In this document: positions 50,345 to 59,243 of the stretch, one piece after another | Position numbering within the stretch: the stretch's first letter is position 1 | How the letters are laid out: each line of letters opens with the position of its first letter | Source: Pelagimonas sp. | GTDB taxonomy: Bacteria; Pseudomonadota; Alphaproteobacteria; Rhodobacterales; Rhodobacteraceae | NCBI GenBank assembly: GCA_025210265.1 | Contig: JAOASD010000004.1 | Span: 1 to 64,000, forward strand | Direction: 5' to 3' | DNA: 64,000 bases | Position numbers and translations under genes: made by a program | Notes under the pieces: generated by a model | What the model was told of the DNA's origin: nothing | What the model saw: only the letters and a program-made list of their open reading frames with translations | Databases searched by the model: none

Positions 50345-51418
50345 ATGGTTGCGATCAGTGATGGGGCGGTGCTGCGCCCGGCGCGCACCCGTCTGTCCCG
50401 TGCCCGGCAGTGGCATGTGGGGCTGGCTGTGTTGATGGTGATGACAGGCGCGATCAGCCTGACGGTTGGGGCCACGGGCGTGTCTTTGGGCGAGGTTCTG
50501 GGTAAGATCCTGCGCGGCGAGGCGCTGAGCCAGCTTGAGCGCGTGGTGCTGTTCGACATCCGCCTGCCTCGTCTGGCCATGGGCGCGCTGGTGGGCGCGG
50601 CGCTGGCGGTGTCGGGGGCTGTGATGCAGGGGCTGTTCCGCAACCCACTGGCCGATCCGGGCATTGTCGGGGTCAGCGCGGGGGCGTCACTGGGCGCGAT
50701 TCTGGCGATTGTTCTGGGCGGCTTTCTGCCTGGCGCGGTTCTGGCGCTGGCGGGGCATCATCTGGTGGCCTGGGCGGCGTTCTTTGGTGGCTGGGGGACG
50801 GTGATCCTGTTGTATCGGGTGTCGACCCGGTCGGGGCGGACTTCGGTTGCGACCATGCTTTTGGCGGGCATTGCGATTTCGGCGCTGGCCGGGGCGCTGT
50901 CGGGGATCGTGGTCTATAAGGCCGATGACCAGCAGCTGCGCGACCTGACCTTTTGGGGCATGGGATCGCTGGCCGGGGCAAGCTGGGCCAAGCTGGCGAC
51001 TGCAACGCCGATCATCCTTGCGGCGCTGGGCGCGTCCCTGTTTCTGGGGCGTGCGCTGAACGGGCTGGCGCTGGGCGAAGCCACAGCGGCGCATATCGGC
51101 ATTTCCGTGCAGCGTATGAAAAACCTGGCCATCCTTGCAGTGGCGGCAGCCAGCGGTGCAGCGGTTGCCGTTTCAGGCGGGATTGGCTTTGTCGGGATTG
51201 TGGTGCCGCATCTGCTGCGCCTTGCGACCGGCCCGGACCATCGGGCGCTGCTGCCCAATGCGGCGTTTCTTGGCGCCACGCTGCTGATCGCGGCGGACAT
51301 GATTTCCCGCGTGATTGTCGCCCCGGCAGAATTGCCCATCGGCATCGTGACCGCGGTTCTGGGCGCGCCGGTCTTCCTGTGGATCCTGCTGAGGCAGCGC
51401 GGCGTGGTGGATTTGTAA
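50345..51418 (+). CDS. hmuU: haem ABC permease HmuU
   Basis: 357 residues, FecCD family with about ten helices. FDIRLPRLAMGALVGAALAV, LFRNPLADPGIVGVSAGASL, the coupling segment SGGIGFVGIVVPHLLRLATG and LPIGIVTAVLGAPVFLWIL. ATG 50345 has GGAGGCTGA upstream. The stop overlaps the hmuV start (TAATG). Confidence 0.95.
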   Translation: MVAISDGAVLRPARTRLSRARQWHVGLAVLMVMTGAISLTVGATGVSLGEVLGKILRGEALSQLERVVLFDIRLPRLAMGALVGAALAVSGAVMQGLFRNPLADPGIVGVSAGASLGAILAIVLGGFLPGAVLALAGHHLVAWAAFFGGWGTVILLYRVSTRSGRTSVATMLLAGIAISALAGALSGIVVYKADDQQLRDLTFWGMGSLAGASWAKLATATPIILAALGASLFLGRALNGLALGEATAAHIGISVQRMKNLAILAVAAASGAAVAVSGGIGFVGIVVPHLLRLATGPDHRALLPNAAFLGATLLIAADMISRVIVAPAELPIGIVTAVLGAPVFLWILLRQRGVVDL

Positions 51419-52209
51419 TGAGCGTTCAGGCCAGGGATATTTCCGTGCGGCTGGGCCGCAAACAGGTGTTGGAAGGCATGGCGTTCACCGCTCTGCCCGG
51501 CGAAATCACCTGCATCATTGGCCCGAACGGGTCGGGCAAAACCACGCTGCTGCGTGCTATGACGGGGGATGTCCCCTATCGCGGGCAGGTGCTGTTGAAC
51601 GGTCAGGACATCACGACGCTGCCCCCTTGGGCGCTGGCGGCGATGCGGGGTGTGCTACCGCAGGCCAGCACGCTGGCCTTTCCGTTCACCGTGTCCGAAG
51701 TGGTGCAGATCGGGCAGCAGCGCGGTGTGTCTGCAGCGCATGAAGACCGCTGCCATGCGGCGCTGAGCCGCGTGGATCTGGCCCATTACGCCGACCGCGC
51801 CTATCAGGAACTGTCGGGCGGTGAACAGCAGCGGGTCCAACTGGCCCGCGTGCTGGCGCAGATCTGGCAGCCGGTGGCGCAGGGCCAGCCGCGCTGGCTG
51901 TTTCTGGACGAACCGGTCTCCGCGCTGGACATCGCGCACCAGCTGCAGGTCATGCAGATTGCCGCTGATTTCGCCGCGCAGGGTGGGGGCGTGATCGCGG
52001 TGATGCATGATTTGAACCTGACCGCCATGTTTGCCCATCGCATCGCCCTATTAAGCGAAGGCCGCTGTCTGGCCTTTGGTGCGCCGGACGAGGTCATGCG
52101 CGACGACACCCTGTCGCGCGCCTATGGCTGTCCGCTGCGGGTGGGGCAGACACCGCCGCCGGGCATTCCCTTTCTTCTTCCACATCTTGCGGCTGTGGCC
52201 GCGCAATAG
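51418..52209 (+). CDS. hmuV: haem ABC transporter ATPase HmuV
   Basis: 263 residues from ATG 51418. Walker A GPNGSGKTTLL, signature ELSGGEQQRVQLARVLAQ, Walker B RWLFLDEPVSALD and the His switch VMHDLNLTAMF. It supplies energy for haem import with HmuTU. The family-specific loop VAQGQPRWLF occurs between signature and Walker B. Confidence 0.96.
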   Translation: MSVQARDISVRLGRKQVLEGMAFTALPGEITCIIGPNGSGKTTLLRAMTGDVPYRGQVLLNGQDITTLPPWALAAMRGVLPQASTLAFPFTVSEVVQIGQQRGVSAAHEDRCHAALSRVDLAHYADRAYQELSGGEQQRVQLARVLAQIWQPVAQGQPRWLFLDEPVSALDIAHQLQVMQIAADFAAQGGGVIAVMHDLNLTAMFAHRIALLSEGRCLAFGAPDEVMRDDTLSRAYGCPLRVGQTPPPGIPFLLPHLAAVAAQ

Positions 52210-52225
52210 CCGAAAAGGACATCTG

Positions 52226-52558
52226 ATGTTTCTTGCCATGAACCGTTTCACCGTGCGCGTCGAAAACGCCGCCGCCTTTGAACAGCTGTGGCTGTCACGC
52301 GACAGCCGCCTGCATGAACTGGAGGGCTTTGTCGCCTTTCACATGCTGAAAGGTGCGGAACAGGACGGCACGATCCTGTACGCCTCGCACACGGTCTGGG
52401 ACAGCGAGGAAAATTTCACCGCCTGGACCTGCAGCCAGCAATTCCGCGACGCCCATGCCCGCGCCGGTGGCACGTCACGCAAACTGCACGAAGGGCACCC
52501 GCAATTCGAAGGCTTTACCTCTATTCAACAGATTGGTCGCCAGTCCGATGCCGCCTGA
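52226..52558 (+). CDS. IsdG-like haem monooxygenase (ABM domain)
   Basis: 110 residues. The catalytic triad of the IsdG group is conserved in position: Asn6, Trp67 and His77. The ferredoxin-like fold reads MNRFTVRVENAAAFEQLWL and ILYASHTVWDSEENFTAW. It would open the haem ring and release iron (HmuQ/HmuD type). It lies 16 bp after hmuV and overlaps hemP by 11 bases, so it belongs to the haem operon. Confidence 0.88.
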   Translation: MFLAMNRFTVRVENAAAFEQLWLSRDSRLHELEGFVAFHMLKGAEQDGTILYASHTVWDSEENFTAWTCSQQFRDAHARAGGTSRKLHEGHPQFEGFTSIQQIGRQSDAA

Positions 52559-52760
52559 AACCCCAAAACGCCCGATCGAAACCCTGCGCCAGATGGTCGA
52601 AACGCTGCGCCCGGTGCCGACTGTCCTGTCTTTGCCTCATGTGCCGCTGCATGATGCACGGCGCATGACGGGCGGGGACGGGCAGGCGCATATCACGCTG
52701 GATGGGCAGGTTTATACGCTGCGCATCACCCGCGCAGGCAAGCTGATCTTGACGAAATGA
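52548..52760 (+). CDS. hemP: haemin uptake protein HemP
   Basis: 70 residues. The C-terminal core HITLDGQVYTLRITRAGKLILTK is the HemP/HmuP signature (G-x-x-Y-x-L-R-x-T-x-x-G-K-L-I-L-T-K). In related bacteria it is needed for expression or function of the haem receptor. It overlaps the monooxygenase gene by 11 bases. Confidence 0.92.
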   Translation: MPPETPKRPIETLRQMVETLRPVPTVLSLPHVPLHDARRMTGGDGQAHITLDGQVYTLRITRAGKLILTK

Positions 52761-52837
52761 GAAACTGGGGCCAGATCTGGCCCCTGATCCCCAACCCAGT
52801 TCCGATGGTGCCTGCGGCCCATCCTGCGAGGTATCCC

Positions 52838-53125
52838 ATGGCCAAGACCCCAAGCCCCTGCATTGACGTCTGTAAATTCCGCCGCCAGGGGCATTGCATC
52901 GGCTGTTCGATGACAAAGTCGCAGAAAAAGATGTTCAAGTCTTTGAAAAAAGATGATTTCCGCCAGGCCTTTGTCCAGATGCTGCGGGGGCAGCAGCAGG
53001 TGCTGGGGAAATATGATCATTGGCTGTTGGCCTATGACAAAAAACTGCGCAAGCGCAAACTGACCCGGTTCTGGGAAAGTGCCGGGGGCGGTGGCGCAGG
53101 GCGCGACAAGAAACGCAAAAGCTGA
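52838..53125 (+). CDS. DUF1289 Cys-rich protein
   Basis: 95 residues from ATG 52838 (GCGAGG upstream); an ATG at 52757 overlapping the hemP stop would add 27 residues. The DUF1289 motif is PSPCIDVCKFRRQGHCIGCSMT (four Cys), followed by a basic helical end (DKKLRKRKL). Metal binding is likely. It closes the haem operon. Confidence 0.85.
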   Translation: MAKTPSPCIDVCKFRRQGHCIGCSMTKSQKKMFKSLKKDDFRQAFVQMLRGQQQVLGKYDHWLLAYDKKLRKRKLTRFWESAGGGGAGRDKKRKS

Positions 53126-53278
53126 ACAAAGAGCAGGGCAGGCCTGATCGCGGCCCGTCTGGGACGGTTGCCGTGGTTGGATTGCGCCTGCTGAAATGCA
53201 AACGCGGCCCACCGGGGACCGCGCTGCAGGTTTTGTTCTGTCGGGTTCTCTTGGGCCTATACGCTCAGGCCCAGTCGC

Positions 53279-53749
53279 TTAGGCCAAGTGGCTGCGCAGG
53301 AACCAGGCGAATTTTTCATGCACCTGGCCACGGCCGATGCACAGGTCTTCGGTCAGGCTGTCGCCATGGCTGGCGGCCAGTTCACCCGCACCGGCAAGGG
53401 TCGCCGCCAGGGTTTCCTGGGCTTCCATCATGGTGCGGATCATGTCTTCGGCGCTGCCTTTGCCTTCGTTCTCGGCAATTTTAGAGCGGGCGATCATGCC
53501 GGCCAGGGTGCCTTCGGCATGGGCGTTCAGGGCTTTGACACGTTCGGCCAGATCGTCCTGCGCGACAAAGTGATCTTCGTAGATTTTCTGAAACAGGTCA
53601 TGCAGCGGGCCAAAGGCCATGCCGGTCACGTTCCAGTGGAAATTCTGCGCCAGCATGGTGGTGACGGCGGTTTCTGCCACGGATTGGTTCAGCGCATCGG
53701 CAATGGCGGCGCGGGCATCGGTGGTCAGGGCAGCGGCGGTCTGGGTCAT
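53279..53749 (-). CDS. dps: Dps-family ferritin-like DNA-protection protein
   Basis: 156 residues from ATG 53749 (AAGG upstream; the frame also has a TTG at 53755). Ferroxidase residues are seen in MLAQNFHWNVTGMAFGPLHDLF and YEDHFVAQDDLAERV. It forms a dodecamer that oxidises Fe2+ with peroxide, stores iron and may coat DNA. An Irr-type palindrome lies about 100 bp upstream, which ties it to iron control. Confidence 0.94.
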   Translation of the reverse strand: MTQTAAALTTDARAAIADALNQSVAETAVTTMLAQNFHWNVTGMAFGPLHDLFQKIYEDHFVAQDDLAERVKALNAHAEGTLAGMIARSKIAENEGKGSAEDMIRTMMEAQETLAATLAGAGELAASHGDSLTEDLCIGRGQVHEKFAWFLRSHLA

Positions 53750-53848
53750 TTGCAAATCCTTGGAAATGGGGAATGATACGCGCTGGCTGGCGATCTGCTG
53801 GCTGGCTTGCCAGTAGGTTTATACAGTTTCACGGAAATGCCAAGCCCT

Positions 53849-53865
53849 TTTAGAATAATTCTAAA
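53849..53865. promoter_or_regulatory. Irr-type (ICE) iron box upstream of dps
   Basis: TTTAGAAT-A-ATTCTAAA is a perfect 17-bp palindrome and matches the alphaproteobacterial Irr motif TTTAGAA-N3-TTCTAAA. It lies 100 bp before the dps start and overlaps the stop codon of the upstream gene. Confidence 0.85.
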
Positions 53866-54301
53866 CTTGAGAAAATGCGTCAGTTACTCCGCGCAGCAAA
53901 AAGGCCAGATTGCGACGGTTCAAACGCGGCACACGTGCGCATAGCAGAAACCGAAAACTGTCTTCGTCCCCGGTGCGGATGGCCTGGATCATGCGGGCCA
54001 ACCAGGCTTCGTCAAAGGAAATTTCCTGACTGCCAGGGCGGTGAAACAGCGGGCGCTTGCCCAGGGCCTGTTCCAGGCAGCGCATCAGGATCTCTGCATG
54101 TGCGCCCTGTGCCGTATTGCGGTCCAAGGACAGCAGCGCGCAGGCGTGAAATAGATCCGTGCGGGCGGCACAGCGACAGCGCATTGCAATCAGGCGCAGC
54201 TGGTTCAACGTGCTGATCGTGTCCGGGTGAAAGGACGGTGCAGGGGCGTGGGGCTTTATCTGCGCGGGAGCAAAGGCCGAGGCGTTGGCTTGGGGGATCA
54301 C
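53861..54301 (-). CDS. hypothetical protein upstream of dps
   Basis: 146 residues from GTG 54301 (AGGAAAGG upstream). A Pro/Ala-rich start is followed by helical repeats: LNQLRLIAMRCRCAARTDLF, CLEQALGKRPLF, AWLARMIQAIRTGDEDSF and LLCARVPRLNRRNLAFLL. No family recognised. It lies in the iron island and transcribes toward dps; its stop sits inside the Irr palindrome. Confidence 0.65.
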   Translation of the reverse strand: MIPQANASAFAPAQIKPHAPAPSFHPDTISTLNQLRLIAMRCRCAARTDLFHACALLSLDRNTAQGAHAEILMRCLEQALGKRPLFHRPGSQEISFDEAWLARMIQAIRTGDEDSFRFLLCARVPRLNRRNLAFLLRGVTDAFSQV

Positions 54302-54461
54302 GGTAGGGCCTTTCCTGCGCAGATTTATTCCTGATTATTATTGTTGGATATAAGGGCGGAGTGGTCTGTTTTGCAAGGACCATCTGTTGCAAACGCCCCT
54401 GTGCGGATTGCCTGCCTGTGGGGGCTGGCCTATCCTGCAAGGGCAACAAAAGGGGCCGCGC

Positions 54462-54944
54462 ATGGAATTGCTGGTGGTGTATCATTCGCGTACAGGCGGC
54501 AGCCGTCAGATGGCCAGCGCCGCCGCGCAGGCCGCGCAGGACGAAATAGAGGTCACGCTATGTGCCGCCGATCAGGCCGGGCCGGAACACATGCAGCGCG
54601 CCGATGGGTATCTGTTCTGTGCGCCAGAAAACCTGGCCACCCTGTCAGGGGTGATGAAGGATTTCTTTGACCGCTGTTATTATCCGCTGCTTGGCCAGAT
54701 CGAAGGGCGGCCCTATGCGCAGATGATCTGTGCGGGTTCGGACGGGCAGGGCGCGGCGGCTCAGCTGGCGCGGATTGCAACGGGCTGGCGCTTGCGCGCG
54801 GTGCAGCCGCCGCTGATCCTATGTACCGAAGCGCAAAGCCCGCAGGCCATCCTGGCCCCCAAACAGCTGACACCGGCACAGCTGGCCCCCTGCGCCGAAC
54901 TGGGGCTGGCGCTGGGGGCGGGGCTGGCCATGGGGGCGTTCTGA
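54462..54944 (+). CDS. flavodoxin-fold NAD(P)H-dependent oxidoreductase
   Basis: 160 residues from ATG 54462. FMN-loop-like VVYHSRTGGSRQMASAA, then YLFCAPENLATLSGVMKDFF and ICAGSDGQGAAAQLARI fit the flavodoxin/NADPH-dependent FMN reductase fold. It may reduce flavin or quinone; a role in iron reduction would suit the neighbourhood but is inference. Convergent with the UPF0261 gene (15 bp). Confidence 0.82.
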   Translation: MELLVVYHSRTGGSRQMASAAAQAAQDEIEVTLCAADQAGPEHMQRADGYLFCAPENLATLSGVMKDFFDRCYYPLLGQIEGRPYAQMICAGSDGQGAAAQLARIATGWRLRAVQPPLILCTEAQSPQAILAPKQLTPAQLAPCAELGLALGAGLAMGAF

Positions 54945-54959
54945 TCCTGGGCCTATGGC

Positions 54960-56204
54960 TCAGCGGGCTGTGACCACCCCATCGGCAACCCATTGGTCGA
55001 ACTGCGCCAATGCGGCCTCGGCAAAAGCCGCATCATTGATATGGCAGTTCAGATCACGCAGCTGCACGGTGTCGGGGCAGGTGGCGCGCATTTCTTGCAG
55101 GAAATGGGCCAGCCCCTCGGCATCATGCAGATCCGCGCCTTCGCGGTCCCATTCGCCCAGGCCATGTTCGGGCAGCAGCAAAGTCACCGGGCCACGCGCC
55201 TGCGCCAGCTGCGCGGCATGGGCGCGGGCGACCTCGCGGCGTTCATCATGGTTCAGCACGATCGAGGTCAGCAGGCGGTTATGGGCGTGTTTCATGTGAT
55301 CCGCCCATTTCTCTGGCTCGTCCTGCCAGCCGACAATATCGACCAGATCATAACAGCCCGGCGCGACCAGCTGGGGGATGCCTGCCTTGCCCGCATTGGT
55401 CAGACGATCCGCCCCGGCGGAGATATTCGAGCCGTGGATATGGTTGCCTAACTCCTGCGTGCAGAAATCGAACACGCAGGCAAAAGCGCCCTGCGCGGCC
55501 AGGCTTTCAAAGGCGCGCCCGCCCATGCCGGTGGCGTGGAACACTGCGACCTCATAGCCGCGCTCTTCCAGCGCGGGTTTCAGGGCGACCATATATTTCA
55601 GAGCCGATTTTCCCAGCGATGTCATGCCGATACGCGGGCGGTCCGGGTCGGGGCGTTCAACCGCGCGGGCTGCGCCCAGCACTGCACCCGCCGCCTGCGA
55701 CAGCGAGGCCTTGCAGATGGAGTTCAGCCCGTACAGCCCTCCCGCCCAGAGGATCATCTGGGTATCCGCCGCCAGACGCTCGGCCGGGATCAGCGGCGAG
55801 AAGGAGACTGTCGAGACAATGTATTTCGGCACCCCCAGCGGCAGCGCAGCGCATAGATCCAGCGCCAGATCCGTGCCCATGGTGCCGCCCAGAATGACCA
55901 TCCCGTCAAAACGGCCTTCGCTGTGCAGCCGCGCCGCCAGCAGCGCCGCGCCGCGCGCCATGATCTGCATGGCGTGGTTTTCATCGCCTGAGTCAATGGC
56001 CGCCTGAATGCTGCTGCCGCCCTCGGCGGCCACGTCATGTTTGGAATACTCGACCGGCTGGGACGGATCGCCCAGCACCGATACATCCATGCGCAGCACA
56101 TGCCCGCCCTGAGCGCGGATCACCTCGGCCATATAGCCAAGCTCGTCATCCTTGGTGTCATAAGTGCCCACCACAAGGATGGTGCGGTCGCTGGGGTTTG
56201 TCAT
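54960..56204 (-). CDS. UPF0261 / Tm-1-like ATP-binding domain protein
   Basis: 414 residues. It begins ILVVGTYDTKDDELGYM and has GRFDGMVILGGTMGTDLAL, GMTSLGKSALKYM, VAVFHATGMGGRAFESL and LVAPGCYDLVDIV, which are the marks of UPF0261, related to the N-terminal part of the tomato Tm-1 resistance protein. ATP binding is known for the fold; the reaction is not. It is last in the aldehyde dehydrogenase/tct operon (9 bp gap). Confidence 0.92.
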   Translation of the reverse strand: MTNPSDRTILVVGTYDTKDDELGYMAEVIRAQGGHVLRMDVSVLGDPSQPVEYSKHDVAAEGGSSIQAAIDSGDENHAMQIMARGAALLAARLHSEGRFDGMVILGGTMGTDLALDLCAALPLGVPKYIVSTVSFSPLIPAERLAADTQMILWAGGLYGLNSICKASLSQAAGAVLGAARAVERPDPDRPRIGMTSLGKSALKYMVALKPALEERGYEVAVFHATGMGGRAFESLAAQGAFACVFDFCTQELGNHIHGSNISAGADRLTNAGKAGIPQLVAPGCYDLVDIVGWQDEPEKWADHMKHAHNRLLTSIVLNHDERREVARAHAAQLAQARGPVTLLLPEHGLGEWDREGADLHDAEGLAHFLQEMRATCPDTVQLRDLNCHINDAAFAEAALAQFDQWVADGVVTAR

Positions 56205-56213
56205 GTCAGGGCC

Positions 56214-57698
56214 TCACAATTTGATCCAGGCGGTTTTCAGGTCGCAATATTTATCAAGCGCGTGCAGGGACTTGTCATGGCCATTGCCGGATTGACCGAC
56301 CCCGCCCAAAGGCACCGTATTGTCGGCACCGCCATAGGTGTTCACATGCACCACACCCGCGCGCAGCTGGCGGATCATGCGGTGGGCGCGCGACAGATCC
56401 GCCGTCCACAGCCCGCTGGACAGCCCGTAAACGGTGCTGTTGGCGATCTGCGCGGCGTCTTCTTCGCTGTCAAAGGCGGTGACGGCCAGCACGGGGCCAA
56501 ACACCTCTTGCTGGGCCAGAGTTGCCTTTGGCGTAACGCCGGTCACGATGGTCGGGGCCATGTAATAGCCGCCGCTTTGGGTGTTGATCTGGGTGCCGCC
56601 GGTGATGATTTCGCCGCCCTCGGCGCGGGCCGTGTCGACAAAGCGCAGGTTCTGGGCCAGCTGCGGGGCCGAATTGACCGCCCCCACATGGTTTTGCAGA
56701 TCCAGCGGGTCGCCCACACGCAGGGACTCGGCGGCGCGGGTCACGGCGGCAACAAAATCGTCATGGATGTCGCGCTGCACCAACAGGCGCGAGGCCGCGA
56801 CACAGACCTGCCCGCTATTGCGAAAGATCCCCATGGCCGCGACCTTGGCGGCCTCGTCCAGATTGGGCGCATCGGCAAAGACCAGATTGGCGGATTTGCC
56901 GCCCAGTTCCAGATAGCAGCGTTTCAGGTTCGAGCGCGCGGAATAGTCCATCAGCCGTCGCCCCGTCGCGCCCGAGCCGGTAAAGACCAGCGCGTCCACA
57001 TCCATCGACAGGCCCATGGCCTCGCCCACCACAGCGCCTGCGCCGGTCACGACGTTCAGCACGCCGGGGGGCAGGCCGGCCTCAAGCGCCAGTTCCGCCA
57101 TGCGGATCAGCGAGAGCGACGCGGTCTCGGCCGGTTTCAGCACCACGGAATTGCCCATGGCCAGCGCCGGGCCCAGTTTCCATGCGCCGATCATCAGGGG
57201 GAAATTCCAGGGCACGATGGCCCCGACCACGCCCAACGGTTCCTTGTGGACCAGCCCCAGCACATCCTGCGCGGTGGGGGCGATTTCACCATACACCTTG
57301 TCCAGCGCCTCGGCGTAATAGCGGATCGTGCCTGCGGCCGATCCCGGCTCGGCCTTCAGGGCCATGGTGATTTCGGTCCCGTTGTCGCGCACCCCCAGCA
57401 CGGCCAGTTCCAGCGCGTGGGCCTCGATCAGATCAGCCCAACGCAGCAGCACCTTTTTGCGCGCAGCCGGGGGCTGGGCGGCCCAGCGGCCATCCTCAAA
57501 GGCAGCGCGGGCGCTGGCGATGGCCGCTTCCATATCGGCGGCGCTGCCTGCGGCCAGCGTGGTCAGGGGGTGGCCATCAATGGGGGATAGCACCTCCATC
57601 ACCGCGCCATCCTGCGCGGCACGGGCCTGCCCGTCGATCAGCAGGGATTGCGGAGGGATGGGCTGGGCGCGCAGCGCGTCGATCTTGGTCTGGTCCAT
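56214..57698 (-). CDS. NAD(P)+-dependent aldehyde dehydrogenase
   Basis: 494 residues. IVPWNFPLMIGAWKLGPAL, the Rossmann FTGSGATGRRLM, catalytic Glu in LELGGKSANLVF and Cys in FRNSGQVCVAASRLL, and EVFGPVLAV. PuuC/gamma-glutamyl-aminobutyraldehyde type by overall pattern. In context it could oxidise a semialdehyde produced by the aminotransferase encoded at 61731. Confidence 0.93.
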   Translation of the reverse strand: MDQTKIDALRAQPIPPQSLLIDGQARAAQDGAVMEVLSPIDGHPLTTLAAGSAADMEAAIASARAAFEDGRWAAQPPAARKKVLLRWADLIEAHALELAVLGVRDNGTEITMALKAEPGSAAGTIRYYAEALDKVYGEIAPTAQDVLGLVHKEPLGVVGAIVPWNFPLMIGAWKLGPALAMGNSVVLKPAETASLSLIRMAELALEAGLPPGVLNVVTGAGAVVGEAMGLSMDVDALVFTGSGATGRRLMDYSARSNLKRCYLELGGKSANLVFADAPNLDEAAKVAAMGIFRNSGQVCVAASRLLVQRDIHDDFVAAVTRAAESLRVGDPLDLQNHVGAVNSAPQLAQNLRFVDTARAEGGEIITGGTQINTQSGGYYMAPTIVTGVTPKATLAQQEVFGPVLAVTAFDSEEDAAQIANSTVYGLSSGLWTADLSRAHRMIRQLRAGVVHVNTYGGADNTVPLGGVGQSGNGHDKSLHALDKYCDLKTAWIKL

Positions 57699-57713
57699 CT
57701 TGGTCTTTCGGGC

Positions 57714-59231
57714 TTAGCGTTGTTGAGTGTCGTGCAGGTCGTGGTCTTCGTCCTGCAGATGGGCGCGAAATTCCCGGCGCAGAGTGCGCAGATGCAGACC
57801 GATCACCAGCAGGATCAGCAGGAACAGGATCAGCGCGATAGGCCGGTCGATCATGTCCAGCGGAGTTTTCAGGCGGGGCAGGGCCGAGCGTAGCTTGACC
57901 TCCATGATGCCGCCCAGAACCATGCCAAGGATGATCGGCACAATCGGCAGGTTCAGCCGTTTCAGCACCAGCCCCAGCAGGCCGAACCCGGCGGCCAGCA
58001 TACAATCGGTCAGCGAATTGCGCAGGCTGTAGACCCCTACAAAGGACAACAGCAGGATCATCACCCCCAGAAAGCGGGTCGGGACGCGGATGATCCGGGT
58101 CAGCAGATTGGTGGACACCAGCAGGAAGCACAGCACCACCACGTTCAGCAGGATCAGCGCCAGATACAGCGCGTAAACAAGGTCCAGATCGTTCTGGAAC
58201 AGCTGCGGTCCGGGGATCACGTTATGCACGTAGAACACCGACAGCATCATGGCGGTCAGAGCTTCGCCCGGAATGCCAAGCGCCAGAAGCGGGATCATCG
58301 CGGCGGCGGGCACGGCATTATTGGCCGCCTCAGAGGCAATCAGCCCGTCGGGCGCACCATCGCCGAATTTATCGGGATTTTTCGAGGTCTTCTGCGCGTA
58401 GGTGTAGCTCATGAACTGGGCGGTGAATTCACCAACGCCGGGGATCATCCCCATGATCACGCCAAATCCCGAGGCCACGGTCGCCACGCGTTTATGTTTC
58501 AGCAGCTCTCGAAACCCCGCGCCCATGCGCCCGGTCACGGGCTTGGCGTCGGGGCTTTCATCCGGGGCGGTCAGCAGGAAAAACGCCTGGCTGAGAGCAA
58601 AAAGGCCCAGCACCACGACGATCAGGTTGATGCCCGAACTCAGGAAGGTCAGGTCAAACGTGTAGCGCTGGGTATAGGTCACCGCATCCAGCCCGATCGT
58701 GTTCAGGAACACTCCGAACATGGCCAGCATCCCGGCGGCAAAGACCTGACCGCGATGGGACAGGATCACCAGAATGATGCCCAGCAGCGCGGCAAGGAAT
58801 ATCTCGCGCGAGCCAAACATCGGCGCGACCAGCGCCAGCACCGGGGACAGCAGGATCAGGCAGAGAATGCCAAAGATTCCGCCCCAGAAGGACGCGCTAT
58901 AGGCCAGCGACACGGCGCGATGGGCCTCGCCGCGTTTGGTCATGGGATAGCCGTCATAAGAGGTCAGCGCATTGACCGCCGTACCGGGCGTGTTGATCAG
59001 CACCGCCGGGATCGCGCCGCCATACATGGACGACCCGTATATCCCCAGCAGCATGGTCAGCCCGACAATTGGCTCCAGCGAAAAGGTGGCGGGCAGCAGG
59101 ATGGCGATGGCGACGGCAGGGCCGACACCGGGAATGGCGCCGATCACGACACCGCCGACAGAGCCGATCAGCAACGCGATCAGAACATCGAGGCGGGCCA
59201 GCATCTCGGCCCCGGCCAACAGGTTTTCCAT
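57714..59231 (-). CDS. tctA: tripartite tricarboxylate transporter, large membrane subunit TctA
   Basis: 505 residues, about twelve helices. IGAIPGVGPAVAIAILLPATF, YGGAIPAVLINTPGTAVNAL, GMIPGVGEFTAQFMSYTYA and AAMIPLLALGIPGEALTAMML are the duplicated signature motifs of TctA. The substrate of this family ranges over citrate, other organic acids and amino-acid derivatives. Confidence 0.95.
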   Translation of the reverse strand: MENLLAGAEMLARLDVLIALLIGSVGGVVIGAIPGVGPAVAIAILLPATFSLEPIVGLTMLLGIYGSSMYGGAIPAVLINTPGTAVNALTSYDGYPMTKRGEAHRAVSLAYSASFWGGIFGILCLILLSPVLALVAPMFGSREIFLAALLGIILVILSHRGQVFAAGMLAMFGVFLNTIGLDAVTYTQRYTFDLTFLSSGINLIVVVLGLFALSQAFFLLTAPDESPDAKPVTGRMGAGFRELLKHKRVATVASGFGVIMGMIPGVGEFTAQFMSYTYAQKTSKNPDKFGDGAPDGLIASEAANNAVPAAAMIPLLALGIPGEALTAMMLSVFYVHNVIPGPQLFQNDLDLVYALYLALILLNVVVLCFLLVSTNLLTRIIRVPTRFLGVMILLLSFVGVYSLRNSLTDCMLAAGFGLLGLVLKRLNLPIVPIILGMVLGGIMEVKLRSALPRLKTPLDMIDRPIALILFLLILLVIGLHLRTLRREFRAHLQDEDHDLHDTQQR

Positions 59232-59243
59232 GATGGGCTCCGC

